In this document: positions 26,487-34,798 of the stretch, piece by piece
Numbering within the stretch: position 1 is the first letter of the stretch
How the letters are laid out: each line of letters begins with the position of its first letter
NCBI GenBank assembly: GCA_044448685.1
Contig: JBIOHC010000013.1
Coordinates: 1-64,000 of the forward strand
Length of the DNA: 64,000 bases
Reading direction: 5' to 3'
Origin: Palsa-965 sp044448685
GTDB lineage: Bacteria > Bacteroidota > Bacteroidia > Palsa-965
Notes under the pieces: model-generated
What the model saw: the letters and a program-made list of their open reading frames with translations, nothing else
What the model was told of the DNA's origin: nothing
Databases searched by the model: none
Translations under genes and position numbers: made by a program

Positions 26487-29400
26487 GTGAAGCACCTCAA
26501 TAGCATCATTCTACTCGTTCTATTTTTTAGTCTTCCTGCAGAACATCTCTTTGCCCAGAATGCTACCTGGTATTTTACTTTTGCCGGTCGTGTAGAACAT
26601 CCTGACGAGAAGAAAGGTAAGGATGTGGATCTGGAAGGTGCTATATGTACCCTTACCAAGAGCGGTTCCGTTGTCAGTACACAGACAACTACCAGTAGTG
26701 GTAAATTCTCCTTCCAGCTCGAACCAAATGCAGATTATGTGATTTCGTTTACCAAACCGGGGTTCATTGTGAAGAAATTTGCCATTTCCACACATAATGT
26801 GCCGGACGACAGAGCCCAGCATGGATTCAATGAATGGAAAATTGAAGTAGTGATTTTTGAGCAATATCCCGGTCTGGATTATTCGGTGACCAACAACCCT
26901 ATTGCAAAAGTTGTATTCAACGGTTCCAAGGAAGTGGACGATTTTGGGTTTGATCAGGCTTATACAGACCAGATGAAAGGCGCTCTGGCCAAGCTTCAGC
27001 AACTGGCCGATCAGGCGAGAAAGAAAGATCATGATTTTGCTGCTGCCATGACAGCGGGTGATAAAGCTTTTCAGAATAAGGACTGGGCCGGAGCCAAGGC
27101 TCAGTATGATGCTGCTTCTGTAATTAAGCCAACAGAAAAGGCCCCTATAGACAAAAGCAAGGAATGCGCAGCCAATATCGCAGCTGATCTCAATAAAGGA
27201 AAGGCCGATGCCGATTACAAAGCTGCCATGTCAGCAGGAGACCAAAGCCTTGGATCCAAAAGCTATGATGCAGCGAAGACTTCCTATCAGAAAGCCTTAA
27301 CACTTAAACCAGGTGACGGCCCTGCCACTCAGAAACTCAAAGATGTCGATGCAGCCATTGCCAAGGCAGCTGCCGATGCCAAAGCCAATGCCGATTATAC
27401 AGCTGCCATGGCCGAGGGAGATAAAGCTTTCGGAACTAAAGCCTGGGATGCCGCTAAAACTGCTTACAATAAAGCCCTTACGGCTAAACCCAATGACGGT
27501 CCGGCAACCCAAAAGCTCAAGGATGTGGATACCGCAATGTCTGCAGAGAAGGCCAATGCCAAAAAAGATGCTGATTATAAAGCAGCTATGGCTGATGGGG
27601 ACAAAGCCTTCGGAACCAAAGGATGGGATGCTGCCAAAGCAGCCTATAACAAAGCTCTGGGCATTAAACCGAATGATCCTCCTGCCACGCAAAAATTAAA
27701 AGATGTGGATGCTGCCATTGCTGCGGATAAGGCTAACGCAAAGAAAGATGCAGATTATACGGCTGCTATGGCTGAAGGAGATAAAGCATTCGTTGCTAAG
27801 ACCTGGGATGCTGCCAAAACAGCTTACAATAAAGCACTTTCTTTGAAGCCGGGGGATGCTCCGGCTACTCAGAAACTCAAAGATGTGGATGCTGCCATTG
27901 CAGCCGATAAAGCCAACGCCAAGAAAGATGCTGATTATACCGCAGCAATGGCTGAAGGAGACAAAGCTTTCGGAACCAAAACCTGGGATGCTGCTAAAAC
28001 TGCTTACAATAAAGCACTCACACTTAAAGCCGGTGACCCGCCTGCTACCCAGAAACTTAAAGATGTTGACGCAGCCATTGCAGCCGATAAAGCCAATGCA
28101 AAGAAGGATGCCGATTATACTGCTGCCATGGCTGAAGGAGACAAAGCCTTTGGTACAAAGACCTGGGATGCTGCTAAAGCGGCTTACAATAAAGCACTGA
28201 CACTGAAAGCCGGTGACCCGCCTGCAACCCAGAAACTCAAAGATGTGGATGCTGCTATTGCCGCAGATAAAGCCAATGCAAAAAAGGATGCCGATTATAC
28301 CGCTGCCATGGCAGAAGGAGATAAAGCCTTCGGTACCAAAACCTGGGATGCTGCCAAAGCTGGCTACAATAAAGCCTTGGCTCTTAAGCCAGGCGATGGC
28401 CCCGCAACTCAGAAACTAAAAGATGTGGATGCTGCCATTTCTGCAGATAAAGCTAATGCAAAGAAAGATGCTGATTATACCGCGGCTATGGCCGAGGGGG
28501 ACAAGGCTTTTGGAACCAAGACCTGGGATGCCGCTAAAACTGCTTACAATAAAGCCCTTTCATTTAAACCTGGCGATGCTCCTGCTACACAGAAACTGAA
28601 AGATGTGGATGCCGCTATTGCCGCTGATAAAGCCAATGTAAAGAAGGATGCCGACTATGCTGCAGCCATGGCCGACGGAGACAAAGCATTCGGTGCCAAA
28701 ACCTGGGATGCCGCCAAAACTGCTTATAACAAGGCACTCGTTGCCAAACCCGGTGATGCCCCTGCTACGCAGAAACTAAAAGATGTAGATGCTGCCATTG
28801 CAGCAGATAAAGCCAATGCAAAAAAAGATGCCGATTATAAGACAGCAATGGCCGAAGGTGATAAAGCATTTGGCGCAAAGACGTGGGAAGCCGCCAAAGC
28901 TGCTTATAACAAAGCCCTCGTTGCCAAACCCGGTGATGCCCCGGCTACACAGAAGCTCAAAGATGTGGATACGGCAATTGCTGCAGAGAAATCCAAAGGG
29001 CAACTCGAGGCCGATTATAAAGCTGCCATGGCCGACGGAGACAAAGCATTCGGTACCAAGACCTGGGATGCCGCCAAAACGGCTTACAACAAAGCCCTCG
29101 TTGCCAAACCCGGTGATGCTCCCGCTACTCAGAAACTCAAAGACATAGACGCTGCCATTGCAGCGGATAAACTCAACGGTCAAAAAGAAGCCGACTACAA
29201 AGCAGCAATGGATGCCGGAAACCAAAACTTTGGTACCAAGACCTGGGATGCTGCGAAAGCCAGCTATCAGAAAGCGCTCACCGCCAAGCCCGGGGATGTT
29301 CCTGCAACTCAAAAGCTGAAAGAAGTAGATGCTGCCATTGCAGCCGATAAGCTCAATGGACAAAAGGATGCTGAATACAAAGCAGCCATGGATGCCGGAA

Positions 29401-31760
29401 ACCAAAGTTTCGGAACAAAGGCCTGGGACGCAGCAAAAACAAGTTATCAGAAAGCCCTCACAGCTAAACCAGGTGATGCGCCCGCAACCCAGAAATTAAA
29501 AGATGTGGATGCAGCCATCGCACTTGAAAAAGGGTTGAAAGCTAAAGAAGCCCAATATACCGCTGCCCTTAAAAAGGGGGACGATGGCATGAAGGCTAAG
29601 AAATACGATGATGCAAAAGCAGCTTATACAGAGGCGACAGGCCTTAAACCCGATGAACAACTTCCTAAAGATAAGCTGAAAGAGATTGCCAATATTCAGA
29701 ATGCGCTCCTGGGTGTTGAAGCAAAGAACAAAGCATACCAGGCCGCTATTTTAAAAGCTGATGCGGCTTTCAAAGCAAAGGATTACAACCCTGCCAGAAC
29801 AGCCTATACTGAAGCTTCCGGCATTAAACCAGATGAAGCATATCCCAAGAGTCAGCTCAAGGCTATTGATGACGCAATCAACAAAGACAAAGATGCAGAA
29901 GCAAAGTATACTGCGGCTATTCAGAAGGGATCCGATGCTTTTGGTAAAAAGGATTATGCAGAGGCAAAATCAGCCTATACAGAAGCCAGCGGTATAAAAC
30001 CTGCTGAGCAGATGCCAAAAGATAAAATTAAGGAATGTGAAAAGTTTCTGGCCGATGCGTTGCTGAAAGAGAAAGATGCCAAAGCCAAAGAAGCTCAATA
30101 TATTGCTGCACTCAAAAAAGGTGAGGATGGCATGAAAGCCAAAAAATATGATGTTGCCAAAGCCGCCTATACGGAAGCTACCGGATTAAAACCGGATGAA
30201 CAGCTCCCTAAAGACAAGCTGAAAGAAATAGGTGATCTTCAGAATGCGCTCCTCGGTGCAGAAGCCAAGAACAAAGCCTATCAGGCTGCGATCCTTAAAG
30301 CCGATGCGGCTTTCAAAACCAGGGATTACAATCCAGCTAAGACTTCGTATACGGAAGCATCTGGCATAAAACCCGATGAAGCTTACCCGAAAAATCAGTT
30401 AAAAGCTATTGAAGAAGCATTGAACAAGGATGCTGCTGCTGCTGCTAAGTATACGGCTGCCATTAAAGCCGGTGACGATGCTTTTAATGCAAAGGATTAT
30501 CCAAAAGCAAAAACATCCTATACCGAAGCAAGTTCACTCAAATCGGCAGAGCAATATCCTAAGGACAGGATCAGAGAGTGTGACAAACTGATTGCCGATA
30601 ACCTGAAAAACGGTCAGGCTGAAACTGAGTACAAAGTTGCCATTGCTGCCGGTGATAAAGCATTCGATGCTAAATCCTGGGATGCGGCCAAAATCTCCTT
30701 CCAGAAAGCTTCGGGATTAAAACCTGCAGAACAATATCCTAAAGACAAACTAAAGCTGATAGAAGATCAGCTCAAAGGCGCTGATGCGATCAAAGTCAAA
30801 AATGCCAAATACACGGCAGCTCTTGTAAAGGCTGATGCCGCTTTCAAACTCAAGAAGTGGGATGATGCAAAAGCCGGTTATACCGAGGCTCAGAGTCTTA
30901 AGCCTGATGAAGAATACCCTCCGGGCCGTTTGAAAGAGATTGATGAAGCTATTCTTCGTGACAAACAAAATCAGGATGTAAACGGCCGTTATTTCAATGC
31001 CATGTCAAAAGGGAATGAGGCACTCGGAGGAAAAGAATATGCTAAAGCCAAAGCCGCATTTGAAGAAGCTCTTTTGATTAAAACCGGCGATGTGCCAGCC
31101 AAAACAAAACTGGATCAGGTCGTTGCTTTGATGACCAAGGAGGAAAAGGACAAAGCCATTATGGGTCAATACAATAAGTTTATTATGGACGGAGACAAGG
31201 CCATGGGCAAGGAAGATTATCCGGTTGCAAAAACGAATTATTCAGAAGCAAGCAAACTGAGACCAGAGCAGGTTTATCCCAAGGATCAGCTGGCGCAAAT
31301 CAATATTCTGATAGCCGGTAAGGATAAACGGGATGCTAAGTACAAGGCTGCCATAGCAAAAGGAGATAAATTATTCACCACCAAAGATTTTGCGAATGCG
31401 AAAATTGCCTATCAGGAAGCAAGTGATACAAAACCAAATGATGCAGTAGCCAAACAAAAGATCAGAGATTGTGATGATGCCATCAATAAGCTCATGGTCA
31501 AAAACGGAACAAATCAGGTAGTACCCCATGATGTCCAGTCAACAAAAAGTCTGCTTGCTCAGAAATATGGAGAAGGCATTCATGAATTGCCCGAAACTCA
31601 GGAAGTCAACTGCAAGGTTTTGACCCGTATTGTGGTACATGGCTCTGAAGGGCATAAATACACTCAAAAGACTTACAGTTATGGTCAGACATACTGGTTC
31701 AAGGATGATGACAGTATCACCCAGAACATTTTTGAAGTGGAAACAGCCTCCAATCATTAA
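26487..31760 (+). CDS. Giant secreted protein of 25 TPR-like 60-residue repeats
   Basis: About 1757 residues from a GTG at 26487, which gives a standard signal peptide (KHLNSIILLVLFFSLPAEHLFAQ); a GTG at 26400 would add 29 residues. Order: signal peptide; a beta-sandwich carboxypeptidase-regulatory-like domain (ATWYFTFAGRVEHPDEKKGK to HNVPDDR); a linker; 25 repeats of about 60 residues from 27027 to about 31500; and an 80-residue C-terminal domain after IHELPETQEVN. Each repeat holds one TPR-like helix pair (GDKAFGTKTWDAAKTAYNKAL) plus a charged helix rich in Lys, Ala and Asp. Repeats 2-14 are nearly identical, 15-25 more diverged. Probably a long helical scaffold in the periplasm or outside the cell. 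Specific function unknown. No T9SS sorting domain is seen. Confidence 0.85.
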   Translation: MKHLNSIILLVLFFSLPAEHLFAQNATWYFTFAGRVEHPDEKKGKDVDLEGAICTLTKSGSVVSTQTTTSSGKFSFQLEPNADYVISFTKPGFIVKKFAISTHNVPDDRAQHGFNEWKIEVVIFEQYPGLDYSVTNNPIAKVVFNGSKEVDDFGFDQAYTDQMKGALAKLQQLADQARKKDHDFAAAMTAGDKAFQNKDWAGAKAQYDAASVIKPTEKAPIDKSKECAANIAADLNKGKADADYKAAMSAGDQSLGSKSYDAAKTSYQKALTLKPGDGPATQKLKDVDAAIAKAAADAKANADYTAAMAEGDKAFGTKAWDAAKTAYNKALTAKPNDGPATQKLKDVDTAMSAEKANAKKDADYKAAMADGDKAFGTKGWDAAKAAYNKALGIKPNDPPATQKLKDVDAAIAADKANAKKDADYTAAMAEGDKAFVAKTWDAAKTAYNKALSLKPGDAPATQKLKDVDAAIAADKANAKKDADYTAAMAEGDKAFGTKTWDAAKTAYNKALTLKAGDPPATQKLKDVDAAIAADKANAKKDADYTAAMAEGDKAFGTKTWDAAKAAYNKALTLKAGDPPATQKLKDVDAAIAADKANAKKDADYTAAMAEGDKAFGTKTWDAAKAGYNKALALKPGDGPATQKLKDVDAAISADKANAKKDADYTAAMAEGDKAFGTKTWDAAKTAYNKALSFKPGDAPATQKLKDVDAAIAADKANVKKDADYAAAMADGDKAFGAKTWDAAKTAYNKALVAKPGDAPATQKLKDVDAAIAADKANAKKDADYKTAMAEGDKAFGAKTWEAAKAAYNKALVAKPGDAPATQKLKDVDTAIAAEKSKGQLEADYKAAMADGDKAFGTKTWDAAKTAYNKALVAKPGDAPATQKLKDIDAAIAADKLNGQKEADYKAAMDAGNQNFGTKTWDAAKASYQKALTAKPGDVPATQKLKEVDAAIAADKLNGQKDAEYKAAMDAGNQSFGTKAWDAAKTSYQKALTAKPGDAPATQKLKDVDAAIALEKGLKAKEAQYTAALKKGDDGMKAKKYDDAKAAYTEATGLKPDEQLPKDKLKEIANIQNALLGVEAKNKAYQAAILKADAAFKAKDYNPARTAYTEASGIKPDEAYPKSQLKAIDDAINKDKDAEAKYTAAIQKGSDAFGKKDYAEAKSAYTEASGIKPAEQMPKDKIKECEKFLADALLKEKDAKAKEAQYIAALKKGEDGMKAKKYDVAKAAYTEATGLKPDEQLPKDKLKEIGDLQNALLGAEAKNKAYQAAILKADAAFKTRDYNPAKTSYTEASGIKPDEAYPKNQLKAIEEALNKDAAAAAKYTAAIKAGDDAFNAKDYPKAKTSYTEASSLKSAEQYPKDRIRECDKLIADNLKNGQAETEYKVAIAAGDKAFDAKSWDAAKISFQKASGLKPAEQYPKDKLKLIEDQLKGADAIKVKNAKYTAALVKADAAFKLKKWDDAKAGYTEAQSLKPDEEYPPGRLKEIDEAILRDKQNQDVNGRYFNAMSKGNEALGGKEYAKAKAAFEEALLIKTGDVPAKTKLDQVVALMTKEEKDKAIMGQYNKFIMDGDKAMGKEDYPVAKTNYSEASKLRPEQVYPKDQLAQINILIAGKDKRDAKYKAAIAKGDKLFTTKDFANAKIAYQEASDTKPNDAVAKQKIRDCDDAINKLMVKNGTNQVVPHDVQSTKSLLAQKYGEGIHELPETQEVNCKVLTRIVVHGSEGHKYTQKTYSYGQTYWFKDDDSITQNIFEVETASNH
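27190..29540 (+). repeat. Tandem 180-bp coding repeats (about 13 close copies)
   Basis: Within the giant gene the DNA repeats every 180 bp with no change of period: GATAAAGC(T/A)TT(T/C)GG and AAAACCTGGGATGC recur every 180 bases from 27420 on. Copies differ mainly at third codon positions. Divergence rises toward both ends, as expected for unequal crossing-over focused on the middle. Such arrays change length readily and collapse in short-read assemblies. Confidence 0.9.
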
Positions 31761-31775
31761 TTCCCCGTTTATCCT

Positions 31776-31783
31776 TACCTTTG
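31776..31783 (+). promoter_or_regulatory. -7 promoter element TACCTTTG of rnpB
   Basis: Exact TAnnTTTG placed 4 nt before the predicted 5' end of the RNase P RNA, the right distance for a -7 element. It begins 16 nt after the stop of the giant repeat gene. Confidence 0.7.
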
Positions 31784-31786
31784 CAG

Positions 31787-32188
31787 GGCAGGCCGATCCA
31801 TCGCTGCAGGTGTTACAACCGGCAGAGGAAAGTCCGGGCAACTCAGAGCATCCTGCTTCCTAACGGGAAGGGAGGTTCCGAAAGGAATTTAACGGAAAGT
31901 GCCACAGAAAATAACCACCCTAATCGCGAAATGCGTTAGGGTAAGGGTGAAAATGTGAGGTAAGAGCTCACAGGCATAACTGGCAACAGTTATGCAGGGT
32001 AAACCCCGGGAGTTGTAAGATCAAATAAGTCATGGGCCTGGGGCTGCTCGCTCCAATTCCGGATGCAAATCCGGATCGCATGACGGGTAGATCGCTAGAT
32101 CCCGACTGTGAAGTCGGGACCAGATAAATGATGGATAGTTCAGACGGTATCCGTTTGAAGGAAACAGAACCCGGCTTACGAGCCTGCA
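31787..32188 (+). ncRNA. rnpB: RNase P RNA (M1-type, class A)
   Basis: Universally conserved parts appear in order: GAGGAAAGTCCGGGCAAC (P4 5' side and J3/4), GTGCCACAGAAAATAACC, GGTAAGGGTGAAAATGTGAG, GTAAGAGCTCAC, GGTAAACCCCGGGAG, GGGCTGCTCGCTCC, GGGTAGATCGCT, AGATAAATGATGGATA and ACAGAACCCGGCTTAC. P1 pairs GCAGGC near the 5' end with GCCTGC at 32182-32187. It processes tRNA 5' ends. Followed directly by a terminator. Confidence 0.96.
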
Positions 32189-32195
32189 AAACATG

Positions 32196-32240
32196 AACCC
32201 CAAAGTGATCTATGATCTGCTTTGGGGTTCTCCCTTTTTA
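32196..32240 (+). terminator. Intrinsic terminator of rnpB
   Basis: Perfect 10-bp stem AACCCCAAAG (32196-32205) / CTTTGGGGTT (32220-32229) followed by TCTCCCTTTTTATTA. Confidence 0.85.
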
Positions 32241-32260
32241 TTAAGTTGCTATAATAACGG

Positions 32261-32917
32261 TCAGATGATCTGTCCGTCTTTCATGACAAGTTTACGGTCG
32301 GCCATATTGGCCAGACTTTCATTATGTGTAACGATAACGAAAGTTTGCTTCAAGCGTTCTCTCAGACTGAAGAACAGCATATGAAGTTCTTTTGCTGAAT
32401 TTGAATCCAGATTTCCCGATGGTTCATCGGCCATGATTACTGCCGGATCATTGATTAGAGCCCTTGCAACAGCAACCCGCTGCTGCTCACCTCCGGATAA
32501 CTCAGATGGTTTATGTGTACCCCGTTCTGAAAGGCCCATCATTTCCAGCAATGCCATTGCTTTTTTTTCCGTTTCGGCTTTTCCTCTTCCACCTATAAAA
32601 GCCGGAATGCAGATATTTTCAAGAGCCGTAAACTCCGGAAGAAGATGATGGAACTGAAATACAAAACCGATATGGGTATTCCGGAAATGAGCCATCTTCT
32701 TTTCATTCAGTGTTGATAAGAGTGTATCTCCAATCCTCACCTGTCCCTTATCAGCCTTGTCCAGGGTGCCCAGAATATGCAAAAGGGTTGATTTTCCGGC
32801 ACCTGAAGCACCTACAATTGATACAATTTCCGCCTTGCTGATATGTATATCAACACCTTTCAGCACTTCCAGCTTGCCATATGTTTTGTGTATTCCCTCT
32901 GCAATGATCATAGTCAA
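32261..32917 (-). CDS. lolD: ABC transporter ATPase, LolD/MacB family
   Basis: A 218-residue ATPase with Walker A GASGAGKSTLLH, signature LSGGEQQRVA, Walker B VIMADEPSGNLDS and the H-loop VTHN. Its length, the short form without a fused membrane part, and the sequence around FQFHHLLPEFTALENI are typical of LolD, which powers lipoprotein release from the inner membrane; a MacB-type export ATPase cannot be excluded because no permease gene is adjacent. Divergent from the ClC gene. Confidence 0.85.
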   Translation of the reverse strand: MTMIIAEGIHKTYGKLEVLKGVDIHISKAEIVSIVGASGAGKSTLLHILGTLDKADKGQVRIGDTLLSTLNEKKMAHFRNTHIGFVFQFHHLLPEFTALENICIPAFIGGRGKAETEKKAMALLEMMGLSERGTHKPSELSGGEQQRVAVARALINDPAVIMADEPSGNLDSNSAKELHMLFFSLRERLKQTFVIVTHNESLANMADRKLVMKDGQII

Positions 32918-32977
32918 AAATAGTCATTTAATTCTTTCCGAAAATGATCGTATTTTTACATCCGATTCGGATCATAC

Positions 32978-34756
32978 ATGAAATTTATTAAGTCTTACGA
33001 ATTTTTGATCAACTGGCTGCATGATAAGCTGACCAAAAGGCAGTTCCTGATCTTTGCCAGTATCCTGGTCGGTTTAACGGCCGGACTGGCAGCCGTGATC
33101 CTGAAAACCCTAGTACATTACATTCATTATGCAATCACTACCGATCACCATCTCCCTTATCAGTATTATTATTATTTGATTTTCCCTGTGTTGGGTTTAG
33201 TACTCACAGCATTTATTGTAAAACGTTTTTTTCACGGTAAACAGGGTAGAGGACCGGCCAATATCATTCATTCCATTCTCAAAAAATCAGCCATTCTTCC
33301 CAAGGATCAGATGTATTCCCAAGTGCTTACAAGTGCAATAACAGTTGGGTTTGGTGGCTCGGCAGGTCTTGAGTCGCCAATGGTGACAACCGGTTCTGCC
33401 ATCGGTTCTAACTTCGGCCGCACTTATCACCTGCACTATAAGGACAGGGTCTTATTACTTGCCAGCGGAGCTGCTGCAGGTATTGCAGCTGCATTTGATT
33501 CTCCCATTGCGGGGGTTCTTTTTGCTTTGGAAGTATTACTGACCGATGTGAGCATAACCGTGTTCATACCCCTGATTATGGCAGCGGCCACCGGGGCTCT
33601 TTGTTCTCATATTATTCTGAAGGAAGGTATTCTGCTATCCTTTCCCAAACAGATGCCTTTTAATTCTTCCAATACATTCTTTTATCTGATTCTGGGTATA
33701 CTGGCTGGACTTGTCTCTGTCTATTATACCAGGATATATACCCGAATTGAGGATTTTTTTAAGACCCGTAAAGGAAAACCTTATCAGAATGCCTTACTGG
33801 GAGGTTTTATCCTTTCCTGTCTGATTATGCTGTTCCCAACTTTGTTCAGTGAAGGATATTCGGGCATCAATTCTCTTGCTGAAGGCCGGCCTGAAGATAT
33901 TATCCGTAACAGTGCTTTACAGGGTTTAAGTTCCAGTCCCTGGTTCGTGCTTTTCTTTATCGGTGTGGTGATGCTTGTCAAAGTTATTGCAACATCTGTA
34001 ACCATCAACAGCGGTGGTAACGGAGGTAATTTTGCACCATCTCTCTTCACAGGGGCCTATCTGGGTTATTTTTTCTCCCGAATGATCAATCTGAGCGGTA
34101 TTGCAAAACTCCCTGAAAGCAACTTTACACTGGTTGCCATGTCCGGAATTCTTTCCGGAATCATGCATGCTCCGCTAACAGGAATCTTCCTTATCGCTGA
34201 AATAACGGGAGGTTATAACCTCATGATTCCCCTCATGCTGGTTTCTGCCACCAGCTTCCTCATCATGAAGTATTTTGAACCTCATTCCATGGAAGCAAAA
34301 AAACTGGCCAAAAAAGGTCATGTGCTCACCCATGATAAGGATAAGAGTATTCTTTCATCATTGAAAGCCGGATCGATGATTGAGACCGGATTCCATGAAA
34401 TAGGTCCGGGAACATCATTACGGGATATTGTTGAAGTGGTTGCCCATTCCAGCCGAAACTTATTTCCGGTAATCAATGTACGCAAGGAATTACTGGGGGT
34501 TATCACACTTGATAATATCCGTGAAATCATGTTCAAAACGGAGCTGTATGATACAATTTATGCGAGAGATCTGATGCGAATGCCACCTACCACCTTATCA
34601 CCTTCAGAATCCATGCATTCCGTCATGAAAAAATTCGATGAAACAGGAGCCTGGAATCTGCCGGTGATACAGGAAGGTACCTATCTTGGTTTTATATCGA
34701 AAACAAGTGTATTTACCAATTACCGCCAGATTCTTAAAAAGAGCAGCCTGAGCTGA
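32978..34756 (+). CDS. ClC-family chloride channel/antiporter with CBS pair
   Basis: A 592-residue protein: a ClC membrane domain (about 1-430) and two C-terminal CBS domains (about 460-590). Gating Glu132 lies in GSAGLESP (family GxEGP); a second Glu185 in FALEVLL is at the position of the proton-pathway Glu of ClC antiporters, so H+/anion exchange is likely. The Cl-binding loop GGNGGNFAPSLF is present. The first filter loop reads GRGPANI rather than GSGIP, so the selectivity at that site may differ from chloride-specific homologues. The CBS pair may sense nucleotides. Confidence 0.93.
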   Translation: MKFIKSYEFLINWLHDKLTKRQFLIFASILVGLTAGLAAVILKTLVHYIHYAITTDHHLPYQYYYYLIFPVLGLVLTAFIVKRFFHGKQGRGPANIIHSILKKSAILPKDQMYSQVLTSAITVGFGGSAGLESPMVTTGSAIGSNFGRTYHLHYKDRVLLLASGAAAGIAAAFDSPIAGVLFALEVLLTDVSITVFIPLIMAAATGALCSHIILKEGILLSFPKQMPFNSSNTFFYLILGILAGLVSVYYTRIYTRIEDFFKTRKGKPYQNALLGGFILSCLIMLFPTLFSEGYSGINSLAEGRPEDIIRNSALQGLSSSPWFVLFFIGVVMLVKVIATSVTINSGGNGGNFAPSLFTGAYLGYFFSRMINLSGIAKLPESNFTLVAMSGILSGIMHAPLTGIFLIAEITGGYNLMIPLMLVSATSFLIMKYFEPHSMEAKKLAKKGHVLTHDKDKSILSSLKAGSMIETGFHEIGPGTSLRDIVEVVAHSSRNLFPVINVRKELLGVITLDNIREIMFKTELYDTIYARDLMRMPPTTLSPSESMHSVMKKFDETGAWNLPVIQEGTYLGFISKTSVFTNYRQILKKSSLS

Positions 34757-34798
34757 CAAATTTGCCTTAATTTAACATCCGTATAGGGGCGCCTGAAC

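Noticed and set aside
28776..29405. Long open frames on both strands inside the giant repeat gene
   Set aside because: They arise from codon bias repeated every 180 bp; the plus frame of the giant gene has the signal peptide and domain structure.
31539..31863. Open frames across the rnpB 5' end
   Set aside because: They run over the conserved RNase P RNA sequence and have no protein features.
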